Shown: positions 1-8,076 of the stretch, piece after piece | Layout: each line of letters starts with the position of its first letter | How positions within the stretch are numbered: position 1 is the first letter of the stretch | Assembly: GCA_016234935.1 (NCBI GenBank) | Contig: JACRNL010000005.1 | Span: forward strand, 62,001 to 126,000 | Source: Deltaproteobacteria bacterium | GTDB lineage: Bacteria; Desulfobacterota; GWC2-55-46 | Reading direction: 5' to 3' | DNA: 64,000 nt | Made by a program: the position numbers and the translations under genes | Notes under the pieces: generated by a model | The model's input: only the letters and a program-made list of their open reading frames with translations | Database searches by the model: none | What the model was told of the DNA's origin: nothing

Positions 1-565
1 GGCCAAAGGTATGGCCTGCGCTCTTTACATGGCCGAATTCAACGTCAACGGACTCGTCACCAAAAAGCGCGACTATCCAATGAACAGGCCGGGCGAATGA
101 AACGTCAAACGACGCCCAGCGCATGGACTTGGGGAAGACGTTCTCCGTGATTACGGCCTTCAGCATCTCCGGCAGGAGCGTTATTGTTTTTACGCCTTTA
201 ATCCGCTTTGTCGCCAAGACGTATTCTCCCTTTTCGGTCTTGACTGTTTTTATCTCTTCAACAGGCACGCCCTGCGCCTTTGCAAATCCCTCAAGCGTCT
301 TGGTTGGTTTTCCCGCTTCGTCAAAGGCCGCCTTTTTCTGCGGGCCTTTTACCTCGACCACGCAGTCCTCCTGCACGTCAGGTATGCCTTCGGCTATAAG
401 CACAAGGCGCCTGGGCGTGCCAACGGCCCTTATCCCGGCGCAGCCGAGGCGCGCCGCGTCAAGCCGTTTTCTTAAAATGGCCTCAAGCGACGAAAGCGCC
501 CTCGGCACAAAGGCCGCCGGTATCTCTTCAGCGCCTATTTCGAATAAAAGGCCGTGTAATTTCAT
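1..565 (-). CDS. glyS: Glycine--tRNA ligase beta subunit (N-terminal part, truncated by window edge)
   Basis: Minus-strand frame open from the ATG at 565 to the left edge (188 codons visible). It starts MKLHGLLFEIGAEEIP, the signature N-terminus of the GlyS beta chain of the alpha2beta2 glycyl-tRNA synthetase, and later shows FPKSMRW and FARPVHWIVALFG, which are typical of this family. GlyS works with GlyQ to charge tRNA-Gly in the cytoplasm; GlyQ would be expected upstream but is not here, because rplM is divergent. A Shine-Dalgarno-like AAGGAAG lies just upstream of the ATG. The catalytic and HD-like C-terminal parts lie beyond the window. The plus-strand reading of the same stretch is a shadow. 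Confidence 0.93.
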   Translation of the reverse strand, partial: MKLHGLLFEIGAEEIPAAFVPRALSSLEAILRKRLDAARLGCAGIRAVGTPRRLVLIAEGIPDVQEDCVVEVKGPQKKAAFDEAGKPTKTLEGFAKAQGVPVEEIKTVKTEKGEYVLATKRIKGVKTITLLPEMLKAVITENVFPKSMRWASFDVSFARPVHWIVALFGDESVDVEFGHVKSAGHTFG

Positions 566-651
566 CGGTATCTTCCTTGCTTAATTAGAACTCTTAATCT
601 ACCAAAATCCCAGAGAATTTCAACACCTTTTACCGTCATGGAATAATAATC

Positions 652-680
652 TTGACAAAAAGCTTAAAATGCTCTAAATT
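652..680 (+). promoter_or_regulatory. sigma70-type promoter of rplM
   Basis: TTGACA at 652-657, a 17-bp spacer, then TAAATT at 675-680. The predicted start is near 687, giving a leader of about 25 nt before the rplM ATG. The same hexamer pair and spacer recur before clpB and hsp20. Confidence 0.6.
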
Positions 681-711
681 TTATAATTCAAATAGACGCT
701 GGAGTATAATA

Positions 712-1143
712 ATGAAGACATACCTTCCGCAAATAGACATGCAGACAAAGAAGTGGTTTTTAGTGGACGCCGAAGGCAAGACCCTCGGCAGACTGGCGAC
801 GCAGGTGGCCTCGGTCTTAAGGGGCAAACACAGGCCGGACTTCACGCCGCACCTCGACGCGGGCGACTTCGTTATAATCGTCAACGCCGAAAAGATACAG
901 TTCACCGGCAAGAAGCTGACCGACAAGGTCTACTATCACCACACGATGTATCCAAACGGTCTTAAAGAAGAATCCGTCGGCAAGATACTCGCTGAAAAGC
1001 CGGAAGAGGCCATTAAAAAGGCCGTCTGGGGCATGCTCCCGAAGGACAGACTCGGCAGAGATCTCTTCAAGAAGCTGAAGGTATACACCGGCAACGGGCA
1101 TCCGCATCAGGCGCAGATGCCCGTTGCCATGCCCGCAATATAG
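712..1143 (+). CDS. rplM: 50S ribosomal protein L13
   Basis: 143-aa protein, the normal length for L13, beginning [15 protein letters not shown], with the family block [17 protein letters not shown] and the C-terminal [12 protein letters not shown]13 is an early-assembly 23S rRNA-binding protein of the large subunit. The ATG at 712 is chosen over an in-frame start 60 nt upstream because GGAG at 701-704 is correctly placed and family alignment begins at MKTY. It pairs with rpsI downstream, the usual bacterial L13-S9 operon, but the intergenic space is enlarged by an inverted-repeat element (1170-1314). Confidence 0.97.
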   Translation: MKTYLPQIDMQTKKWFLVDAEGKTLGRLATQVASVLRGKHRPDFTPHLDAGDFVIIVNAEKIQFTGKKLTDKVYYHHTMYPNGLKEESVGKILAEKPEEAIKKAVWGMLPKDRLGRDLFKKLKVYTGNGHPHQAQMPVAMPAI

Positions 1144-1169
1144 AAGATTACTGAGAACACCCGTTTCAC

Positions 1170-1314
1170 TTCAGGCTGCTCAAAAAGCCCCCGACCCATG
1201 CTCCGCATGGGTGCCCCGAAGGCGTCGAGGAGCGAGGAAGGCGTGCTTTTGGGCACGCCGCAGTGACGAGTGACGAAGACAACGCAGTAGATGGGGCTTT
1301 TTGAGCAGCCTGAA
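1170..1314. repeat. 145-bp element with 22-bp terminal inverted repeats (MITE-like or structured)
   Basis: The arms at 1170-1191 and 1293-1314 are perfect 22-bp inverted repeats (one arm begins TTCAGGCTGCTCAAAAAG). The interior holds two further hairpins: CCCATG/CATGGG at 1195-1212 and GGCGTGC/GCACGCC at 1239-1260. It has no open reading frame of note. It lies between rplM and rpsI, so it would be transcribed as one large hairpin within the ribosomal-protein mRNA. No clear target duplication is visible. Confidence 0.7.
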
Positions 1315-1355
1315 TATAAGCCGCACACCAACACTTTAAAAAACAGGAGCCGCAA

Positions 1356-1754
1356 ATGTCAGAGGCAGCAGAAGTTATAAGCACGGTAGGCAGAAGAAAA
1401 ACGTCCATAGCAAGGGTCAGGATGTCAAGCGGCACGGGCGAGATAACCATCAACGACATGAAGTCGGATGATTACGTCAGCCGCGAGATACTCAAAACCA
1501 TCATCAGACAGCCCTTTGAGCTGACGAACAACAACGGGAAGTTCAACGTTGACGCGAACGTATCCGGCGGCGGCATCAGCGGCCAGGCCGGCGCCATCCG
1601 CCACGGCATTGCCCGCGCCCTGATAATATCAGACGCCGCCCTCAGGCCGGTGCTCAAAAAGGCAGGCCTCCTCACCAGAGACCCAAGGATGAAAGAGAGA
1701 AAGAAGTACGGACAAAAAGGCGCCAGAAAGAGGTTCCAGTTCTCCAAGAGGTAA
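1356..1754 (+). CDS. rpsI: 30S ribosomal protein S9
   Basis: 132 aa, the normal size, with the S9 hallmarks [12 protein letters not shown] near the N-terminus, [19 protein letters not shown] in the middle and the basic tail [17 protein letters not shown] whose last residues reach the P-site tRNA. AGGAG lies 6-7 nt before the ATG. It is the second gene of the rplM-rpsI operon and is followed at once by a strong Rho-independent terminator. Confidence 0.98.
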   Translation: MSEAAEVISTVGRRKTSIARVRMSSGTGEITINDMKSDDYVSREILKTIIRQPFELTNNNGKFNVDANVSGGGISGQAGAIRHGIARALIISDAALRPVLKKAGLLTRDPRMKERKKYGQKGARKRFQFSKR

Positions 1755-1781
1755 TCCAAAGGGAACGTCATTATTCAATAC

Positions 1782-1817
1782 AAAAGGGAAGGCCGCTCGG
1801 CCTTCCCTTTTTTTATT
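1782..1817 (+). terminator. Rho-independent terminator of rplM-rpsI
   Basis: Stem AAAAGGGAAGGCCG / CGGCCTTCCCTTTT with a 2-nt loop, followed by a run of T. It ends the ribosomal-protein transcript before the DUF262 island. Confidence 0.92.
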
Positions 1818-1860
1818 TGGCTTTTACGGGGAGAGGTGGTAAAAAGGGGAGAGGCGGCAG

Positions 1861-1896
1861 GTTATCGTTACCACACTCCAGCGTGGGAACGATAAC
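1861..1896. repeat. Palindromic intergenic repeat
   Basis: Inverted repeat GTTATCGTT / AACGATAAC (1861-1869, 1888-1896) enclosing CCAC/GTGG. Similar CGTTCCCACGC-type palindromes occur between genes in many bacteria (general knowledge). It marks the left border of the foreign gene that follows. Confidence 0.5.
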
Positions 1897-3404
1897 GATA
1901 CAAAACAAAACAACTTTTTGGAGGTTAGTTTTATGATAAATCCGAATCCATCAAGCATAGGAGACATTCTCAACTCAACATCCCAGTTCGCGGTACCAAA
2001 TTACCAACGTGAATATACTTGGGGTAAAAATGAAGCAATAGAATTTTTTGAAGATTTGAAAAGTTATGCCGACTCAGGAACCGGCAACCTTTTTTTGGGA
2101 ACATTGATTTTTGATGTTTCTGAAAAAAACAAAAATAGCATCAAAGTAGTTGATGGACAGCAGCGAATAACTACTATACTTTTATTTCTTATCGCGTGTC
2201 GTAATGTTGCAAAGCAGATTAATGCCAATAATCTTGCCACGTTGATTCAAAACAAAATCACATTTACCGACCCAACAACTGCAGAGTCGCGTGGGTGTCG
2301 TTTGATTGCTTCAGTAAAAATAAAAGACGTTTTTGAAGATATTGCATCGGATTTCAACTGGGATGGTACATTTTCGCCAAAACCTGGAAAGAAGCCTTTT
2401 AAGTGGCAGGTGAATCTTATCAAACCCATATATGATTATTTCTATGATGAAATAAAAAGCTTCAACCAGACTGACTTAAGTAAGTTTTTAAAGGCGATAT
2501 ACGAAGCATATGTCGTGCGAATTGATATAGAAGATGAATTAGAGGCTTTTAGCATTTTCGAGAGGACTAACGCTCGTGGCGTGGATCTTGAAGCCTCGGA
2601 TCTCCTTAAAAACTATCTTTTTCAGCAAGGCGTCGATGGGTTAGAAGAAATCTGGCCACAAGTTGTCGAAAGTTCGGATAGGACTTTGCTGAGGATGCTT
2701 AAGTATTTTTATGTTGCAAGAAAAGGTTATGTAACAAAGTCAGATTTATACAAAAAGCTTAGAATATACGGTACCAATATAGGTCCGTTTAATCTTGTCA
2801 AGGAAATAGATGATTTTTCAAAGTTTTATAGTGCAATACGGACTGCTGGCAGAGCAGAAATAAAAGATTATTTCGATTCAATCGGTTGTAGTGCTATAGC
2901 TTGCGATCAAGACAAGTATGAGGAAATTTATTTGGCTCTTGAGGGGTTGCGTTTATTCAAGATAGCACAGATTTATCCGCTTCTTTATGCAGCGATAAGT
3001 TGCTTTATAAGAGACGGAGGCGGAGATAACCAGAGTCTCTCGAAGAAATTGATACAGATGTTCGATATGATGGAGAAGTACCACTTCATCAACACTGCAA
3101 TTTGCGAAAGGATGGGGAATGAAGTAGAAAAACTTTATGCGACATACTGCGAAAAATATGCTGACAAAGACAGTAAATTTGAAAAAACAACGAAAGAACT
3201 GATGCACAGTTTAAAAGGCAAACTTGCTACAGAAAACGAATTTGCCGCTCGCTTTGTGGAGCTTTCCTACTCAGCAGAATCAATTCCTCTTATTTCCTAT
3301 ATTTTCGATCGCATCAATAATGTTGACCGCAAGCCCGGGCAGAGGCTTATTATATGCCCTAGTCGAGAAAAGCGTTTACAGTTGAAGGCTCTTTAAGTAG
3401 AAAG

Positions 3405-3473
3405 AGTCATGGTCTTCCGGTTAAGATATTGTTCCCCAACAAGTCTTAACTAAAAGGAGGAAGGACCATGACT
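3405..3473 (+). promoter_or_regulatory. Inverted repeat able to sequester the transposase ribosome-binding site
   Basis: AGTCATGGTCTTCC (3405-3418) pairs with GGAAGGACCATGACT (3459-3473), which contains the transposase ATG and part of its AAGGAGGAAGG site. In read-through RNA starting outside the IS the start would be hidden. A smaller TTAAG/CTTAA pair lies in the loop. Comparable devices are known in IS10 and IS50; the function here is inferred. Confidence 0.5.
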
Positions 3474-4529
3474 CGGCAGCAGTATATCATATCCCGGAAG
3501 ACCAATATACTAGAGCTTGGGCGAACGCTCGGCAATATCTCGGACGCCTGCCGCAAGCTCGGCGTCAGCCGCACCCACTACTACGACATCAGGAAGACCA
3601 TAGAGGAAGAAGGGCTGCAGGGGCTTCTGGAGAAGTCCCGGAGGGCTCCCCGCGTCGGCAACAGGGTTGCACCGGAGATCGAGCAGAAGGTGCTTGATTA
3701 CTCTCTGGAGTATCCGACCCAGGGCCAGGTCAGGGCTTCCAATGAGTTTAAGAAGTTGGGCGCTTGCGTCAGCGCCGGTGGTATAAGAAGCATCTGGCTC
3801 CGGCACAAGATCGAGACGAAGGGCTTAAGGCTCAAACGCCTTGAGAAGTGGGCCGCCGATAACCTCGGTATCCTTACCGAGTCCCAGATACAGGCCCTTG
3901 AGTCCGCAAAGGAAGAAGCCGAGGTGCACGGAGAGATAGAAAGCCCCCATCCCGGCTTCCTTGTTGCGCAGGACACCTGCTATATCGGTTACATAAAGGG
4001 CATAGGGCGGCTCTATCAGCAGACTGGCATAGACACCCATGCGAACGTCGGCTTCGCCAAGGTCTATACGGACAGGACCTCCCTTACCGCAGCCGACTTT
4101 TTAAATGACAAGGTCCTGCCCTTCTACGACGAGCACGGGATAAGCGTCCTACGCATCCTGACCGACCGCGGCCCAGAGTACTGCGGGCGTGCGGATACGC
4201 ACTCCTATGAGCTGTTCCTGCACCTGAACGGGGTCGAGCACACGAAGACGAAGCCCCGGCATCCGCAGACCAACGGATGCGTCGAGAAGCTCAACCAGAC
4301 CGTGCAGGAGGAGTTCTACAAGGTGGCCTTCCGCAAGAAGCTCTACAAGTCCCTTGAGGAGATACAGGCCGACCTTGACGCCTTCATGGCCTGGTATAAC
4401 GCTGAGCGCACAAACCAGGGCAGGTACTGCCATGGGCGCACCCCGCTGCAGACCTTTTTAGACGGGCAGGAACTCTATCAGCGGTATGTCTATGAAAATC
4501 CTGTGGAGGAAAAGGAGGTGATGGTGTAA
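3468..4529 (+). CDS. IS481-family DDE transposase
   Basis: 353 aa. An N-terminal helix-turn-helix (SDACRKLGVSRTHYY, about residues 26-40) is followed by an rve-type integrase core. The likely catalytic triad is D169 (AQDTCY), D233 (LTDRGPEYCG) and E273 (NGCVEKLNQT). The start is supported by AAGGAGG a few bases upstream. It is full length for the family with no internal stop, so it may be active. It cuts and joins the 3355/4585 ends. Its composition is close to the chromosome and unlike the interrupted AT-rich gene. Confidence 0.95.
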   Translation: MTRQQYIISRKTNILELGRTLGNISDACRKLGVSRTHYYDIRKTIEEEGLQGLLEKSRRAPRVGNRVAPEIEQKVLDYSLEYPTQGQVRASNEFKKLGACVSAGGIRSIWLRHKIETKGLRLKRLEKWAADNLGILTESQIQALESAKEEAEVHGEIESPHPGFLVAQDTCYIGYIKGIGRLYQQTGIDTHANVGFAKVYTDRTSLTAADFLNDKVLPFYDEHGISVLRILTDRGPEYCGRADTHSYELFLHLNGVEHTKTKPRHPQTNGCVEKLNQTVQEEFYKVAFRKKLYKSLEEIQADLDAFMAWYNAERTNQGRYCHGRTPLQTFLDGQELYQRYVYENPVEEKEVMV

Positions 4530-5071
4530 ACTCAGAAGTGCCTTAACCGGGAGACCGACTGTAAACGCAAATATCGTTCAGAGCATATTATATTCAATCC
4601 AGATCAAAAAATTAAGCGCAGGAACCACAATATTGAACACTTTTATCCTAAAAAGCCAGAAAAACCAGAGGATGAAATGGAGAAAGAAGTCGTAGATAAC
4701 ATCGGCAATTTACTGGTGATTAGCTTCCGAACAAATTCAAAATTAGGCAGCTTAAGCCCCAAGAAAAAGCTGGAAAAATTGGAAGGTGATTGCGCTAAAG
4801 ATATTGAAAATATGTTATATGTTCAGGAATTTATTAATAAATATAAGAAATCAATTCCTTCTTGGGGTAACACAAACATCGAAAGCCGCGCAAAAGAACT
4901 TGCGAAATTGTCATATCGTAAGGTGTGGAAAATTAGTTGACCATGCTGTTAGATTTCTTTTATCGATTCTACGCTCTCGCATAGGAATGATGACAACGTA
5001 GAAACGGAATTAATTTTTTCATCACATTCACCACAGCCGCAATCAACAAACATTCCACCGCACCCCCTTTT

Positions 5072-5117
5072 CCCCTCTCCCCCGCATCGCGGCGGGGGAG
5101 AGGGTAGGGTGAGGGGG
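5072..5117. repeat. GC palindrome of the CCCTACCCTCTCCC class
   Basis: CCCTCTCCCCCGC and GCGGGGGAGAGGG form a strong hairpin, followed by TAGGGTGAGGGGG. Related sequence occurs at 10560-10597 and in the two family-F copies. The rest of the 4941-5137 gap shows nothing recognisable. Confidence 0.55.
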
Positions 5118-5137
5118 CACATTAAAAAGAGGTCACC

Positions 5138-6175
5138 ATGCTGATCGTTGCGATTGTTGGCGGGAGCGGATACACGGGGCTTGAGCTTTTACGCATACTG
5201 GCCGCGCACCCCGGCGTAAAGGTCGTAGAGATAACGTCGCGCCAGTATAAGGAAAAGGCCGTTGCCTCGGTTTTTCCTCACCTGAAGGGGTTTTACGACG
5301 GGCTTATTTTCAGCGGCCCTGAGAAGTTCAAAAATCTCAAGGCCGGCCTCGTCTTTTGCGCACTGCCGCACGGCGCGTCGCAGGAGGTCGTGCCCGTTCT
5401 TTTAGAATCCGGCAAAAAGGTCATTGACCTCAGCGCTGACTTCCGCATTAAGGACGCTGACATTTACGAAGAATGGTATGAGGAGCATACGGCAAAAAAT
5501 CTCCTTAAAAAGGCCGTCTACGGTCTGCCGGAACTCAGCCGCGTTGCCATTAAAAAGGCCAAGCTCGTCGCAAACCCGGGCTGTTACCCGACAGGGGCGA
5601 TACTCGCGCTCTATCCGCTCGTAAAGGCGGGCCTCGTCAAGCCGGACTCCATCGTGATTGACTCAAAGAGCGGGACATCCGGCGCAGGCAGACAGGCAAG
5701 CGTTGAGACGTCGTTTGTCGAGGTCGCGGGCGCTTTCAAGGCCTACAAGATAGGCTCGCACCGCCACACGCCGGAGATAGAGCAAATGCTAACCATCGCC
5801 GCCAAAGAGAAGATGAGCGTAGCCTTCACCCCGCACCTTTTGCCTGTATCACGCGGCATACTCACGACTGCATACGCCTCTCTTACAAAGGCCATGTCAG
5901 CACATGACGTCCACGCGCTCTACGCGAAATTCTACAAGGGCGAATTTTTCGTGCGCATCATGGACGAGGGCAGGTTCCCGGACATCGCCGGGGTGCGCGG
6001 GTCAAACTTCTGCGACATCGGCGTCTACGCCGACCCGAAGACGAAGCGCGTAATCATCATCTCGGCCATAGACAATCTCGTCAAAGGCGCATCAGGCCAG
6101 GCGGTGCAGAACATGAACATCATGGCGGGGTTTGAGGAGACAACGGGGCTGAAGAACGTGCCAATGGCGTATTGA
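5138..6175 (+). CDS. argC: N-acetyl-gamma-glutamyl-phosphate reductase
   Basis: 345 aa, full length. The N-terminal NADP-binding motif is VGGSGYTGLELLRIL. The active-site NPGCYPTG has the catalytic Cys at about residue 148, and SGTSGAGR and HRHTPEIEQ are family blocks. It reduces N-acetylglutamyl phosphate to the semialdehyde in arginine biosynthesis. AGAGG precedes the ATG. argC commonly follows rplM-rpsI in some lineages. Here the DUF262/IS island separates them, so argC probably needs its own promoter, which I cannot assign. Confidence 0.96.
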   Translation: MLIVAIVGGSGYTGLELLRILAAHPGVKVVEITSRQYKEKAVASVFPHLKGFYDGLIFSGPEKFKNLKAGLVFCALPHGASQEVVPVLLESGKKVIDLSADFRIKDADIYEEWYEEHTAKNLLKKAVYGLPELSRVAIKKAKLVANPGCYPTGAILALYPLVKAGLVKPDSIVIDSKSGTSGAGRQASVETSFVEVAGAFKAYKIGSHRHTPEIEQMLTIAAKEKMSVAFTPHLLPVSRGILTTAYASLTKAMSAHDVHALYAKFYKGEFFVRIMDEGRFPDIAGVRGSNFCDIGVYADPKTKRVIIISAIDNLVKGASGQAVQNMNIMAGFEETTGLKNVPMAY

Positions 6176-6257
6176 AGACTGCAAAGGTAACGTCAGGCCG
6201 GTCAAGGCTCGTGTTTCGATGCTAAAAGATACCGAAACATCCCAAATCCTCCCTGCC

Positions 6258-6332
6258 CTCCCCAGCACCACTTTCCAGCGCCAGCATTTCTATTAGATAC
6301 ATATACCGGTAACGGAAAGTGGTGCTGGGGAG
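6258..6332. repeat. Element with 19-bp perfect inverted repeats
   Basis: CTCCCCAGCACCACTTTCC at 6258-6276 is repeated inverted at 6314-6332, with 37 bp between. It lies between the convergent argC and rho. No gene is inside and no T-run follows, so it is a repeat rather than an ordinary terminator. Confidence 0.6.
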
Positions 6333-6335
6333 GAG

Positions 6336-6369
6336 AAAAAAAAGGGGTTTGCCTTAATCGGCAAACCCC
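6336..6369 (-). terminator. Rho-independent terminator downstream of rho
   Basis: On the minus strand GGGGTTTGCC / GGCAAACCCC with a 6-nt loop is followed by eight T. Its base overlaps a family-B palindrome at 6366-6387. Confidence 0.85.
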
Positions 6370-6387
6370 CTGAGGGGGCTCAGCCCC
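6366..6387. repeat. Family B palindrome (intergenic)
   Basis: CCCCCTGAGGGGG followed by CTCAGCCCC, just downstream of rho. Confidence 0.7.
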
Positions 6388-6434
6388 TCATTACAATCAA
6401 TAATCAGATTCCCGCGGCGCTCCACGCCCTCACC

Positions 6435-7715
6435 CTACTTGCCCATTGACTCCAGAAAGTCCTTGTTTGTCGGCGTGTGCTGTATCTTGTCAAGCAGGAA
6501 CTCCATGCTCTCGATGGGATTAAGCGGCTGCAGTACCTTCCTCAAAATCCAGATCCTGTTAAGCTCCTCTTTGGTAAGAAGCAGCTCTTCTTTCCTCGTG
6601 CCGGACTTGTTGAGGTCTATGGCCGGGAAGACCCTTCTTTCGGAGAGCTTCCTGTCAAGGACGATTTCCATGTTGCCGGTGCCTTTGAACTCCTCGAAGA
6701 TGACCTCGTCCATCCTGCTTCCGGTCTCGATAAGCGCGGTCGCTATGATGGTCAGGCTCCCGCCTTCCTCTATGTTCCTCGCGGCCCCGAAAAACCTCTT
6801 GGGCTTGTGAAGCGCGTTTGAATCGACGCCGCCGGAGAGCACCTTTCCGCTCGGCGGGACAACGGTGTTGTACGCGCGGGCGAGCCTCGTGATGGAGTCA
6901 AGGAGAATGACGACGTCCTTCTGATGCTCAACGAGCCTCTTTGCCTTTTCGATTATCATCTCGGAGACCTGCACGTGCCTCTGCGCGGGTTCGTCGAAGG
7001 TGGAGCTTATGACCTCGCCCTTTACCGACCTCTGCATGTCCGTGACCTCTTCGGGACGCTCGTCAATAAGGAGAACGAGAAGGACAACTTCAGGGTGGTT
7101 CGTGGTGATGGCGTTGGCTATCTTCTGAAGGAGCATGGTCTTGCCGGCGCGGGGGGGAGAGACTATAAGTCCCCTCTGGCCTTTGCCGATAGGCGTGAAA
7201 AGGTCCATAACCCTCATGGAAGTGTCGGCAGAGGGGCTTTTTTCTTTTACCTTTGTTTCAGGCGCCCTTGCTTCAAGCTGCAGCTTTTCCTGCGGATAAA
7301 GCGGGGTCAGGTTGTCAAAAAGTATCTTGTCGCGGGCTACTTCAGGGTCTTCGTAGTTTATCTTTTCAACTTTAAGGAGTGCGAAGTATCTCTCCCCTTC
7401 CTTGGGCGGCCTTATCTGGCCGGATACGATGTCGCCCGTTCGAAGGTTAAACCGCCTTATCTGCGAAGGCGATACGTATATGTCGTCAGGGCCGGGAAGG
7501 TAGTTGTAATCCGGCGCCCTTAGAAAGCCGAAACCGTCCGGGAGGGTCTCAAGAACGCCCTCGCCGTAGATGAGACCGTTCTGTTCGCTCTGCGATTGAA
7601 GGAGCGCGAAGATGAGGTCCTGCTTTCTCATGCCCGCCGCGCTTTCTATGTTGTATTTTTTCGCGAGGTTTGTAAGCTCGTTAATCTTTTTTTCTTTTAA
7701 TTCCTTCAGATTCAT
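6435..7715 (-). CDS. rho: Transcription termination factor Rho
   Basis: 426 aa, typical length. Residues 1-45 are the Rho N-terminal helix-turn domain. Residues ~48-125 are the RNA-binding cold-shock-like domain ([13 protein letters not shown]). The ATPase core has Walker [18 protein letters not shown] at 177-193, Walker [17 protein letters not shown], the Q-loop region [20 protein letters not shown] and [23 protein letters not shown]. It is a hexameric helicase ending untranslated transcripts. AGGAGT precedes the ATG. Its leader is about 220 nt long and contains a family-B palindrome; autogenous control is known for rho elsewhere but is not shown here. Confidence 0.98.
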   Translation of the reverse strand: MNLKELKEKKINELTNLAKKYNIESAAGMRKQDLIFALLQSQSEQNGLIYGEGVLETLPDGFGFLRAPDYNYLPGPDDIYVSPSQIRRFNLRTGDIVSGQIRPPKEGERYFALLKVEKINYEDPEVARDKILFDNLTPLYPQEKLQLEARAPETKVKEKSPSADTSMRVMDLFTPIGKGQRGLIVSPPRAGKTMLLQKIANAITTNHPEVVLLVLLIDERPEEVTDMQRSVKGEVISSTFDEPAQRHVQVSEMIIEKAKRLVEHQKDVVILLDSITRLARAYNTVVPPSGKVLSGGVDSNALHKPKRFFGAARNIEEGGSLTIIATALIETGSRMDEVIFEEFKGTGNMEIVLDRKLSERRVFPAIDLNKSGTRKEELLLTKEELNRIWILRKVLQPLNPIESMEFLLDKIQHTPTNKDFLESMGK

Positions 7716-7745
7716 ACAATACTCCTGTGTGGGGTGGATAAGACA

Positions 7746-7768
7746 GGGGGCTCGGCCCCCTCAGGGGG
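7746..7768. repeat. Family B palindrome in the rho leader
   Basis: GGGGGCTCGGCCCCC overlapping CCCCCTCAGGGGG; two alternative stems can form within about 40 nt of the rho start. Confidence 0.7.
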
Positions 7769-7939
7769 TTAGGCGGAATAACTGGACTTATCCCGGTAAC
7801 GACGGTTATTTTGGATTGTTGCAAATGGGGTCAATTCAGGCTTTTATACGATTAATTTCCTCTGGGCTTAAACCGTTAGGATTACAGCTTGAGAGGCAGA
7901 TTGAATAATATACATATAGAAACTTTGAAAGGTAATTAA

Positions 7940-7968
7940 AAGTTAGCACGGTTTTAAAGGGCTGTCAA
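7940..7968 (-). promoter_or_regulatory. Probable rho promoter
   Basis: On the minus strand TTGACA (7968-7963), 17-bp spacer, TAACTT (7945-7940). It predicts a leader of about 220 nt before the rho ATG at 7715. Confidence 0.5.
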
Positions 7969-8076
7969 GAGGAATTGACGGCGATACCGGCCGGATATCC
8001 GTTAAACGGCATTCCCGCCCCAACAGACCGTAAAAAGGGCTGTCAATGAGAATTTGACAGACCGGCAACATTCGCA

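Larger units (their letters stand above)
3355..4585 (+). mobile_element. Complete IS481-family insertion sequence (1231 bp)
   Basis: The ends are TGCCCTAGTCGAGAAAAG... at 3355 and ...CGTTCAGAGCA at 4585, i.e. TG...CA termini sharing an inverted GCGTTTACAG block. The direct repeat TATTATA flanks it at 3348-3354 and 4586-4592. Removing the element and one repeat restores the host gene exactly, so both borders are secure. It has a single transposase gene. A diverged right end of a related element lies at 14491-14626. Confidence 0.93.
1933..4940 (+). pseudogene. DUF262/DUF1524 (GmrSD-type) protein interrupted by IS481-family element
   Basis: The 5' part (1933-3354) encodes a DUF262 domain with the VDGQQR nucleotide-binding motif near residue 75. 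The 3' part (4593-4940) encodes a DUF1524 HNH-like end: NHNIEHFYP, then IGNLLVIS and N-S-K. Joining 3354 to 4593 removes the IS plus one copy of its 7-bp target duplication and restores one frame of 589 codons with no stop, reading QRLIIFNPDQK over the junction. The ATG at 1933 follows GGAGG at 1920-1924. The family includes the type IV modified-DNA restriction enzyme GmrSD and other phage-defence nucleases (known). The substrate here is unknown. The left fragment alone would give a DUF262 protein ending at 3396 with a short IS-encoded tail. It is clearly AT-rich compared with its neighbours, which suggests transfer. Confidence 0.88.
7716..8076. other. rho leader and rho-coaE intergenic region
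   Basis: Holds the rho promoter, a family-B palindrome (7746-7768), and two similar copies of AAAGGGCTGTCAA (near 7956 and 8034), the second forming CTGTCAA/TTTGACAG. A plus-strand 27-codon frame at 7827-7907 has no support. No other gene is seen. Confidence 0.5.

Noticed and set aside
123-584. Plus-strand open frame of 153 codons at the left edge
   Set aside because: It lies antisense to glyS, whose protein matches the family from its first residue; the plus frame shows no family features.
7827-7907. 27-codon plus-strand frame in the rho leader region
   Set aside because: No ribosome-binding site or similarity; antisense to the rho leader and most likely chance.
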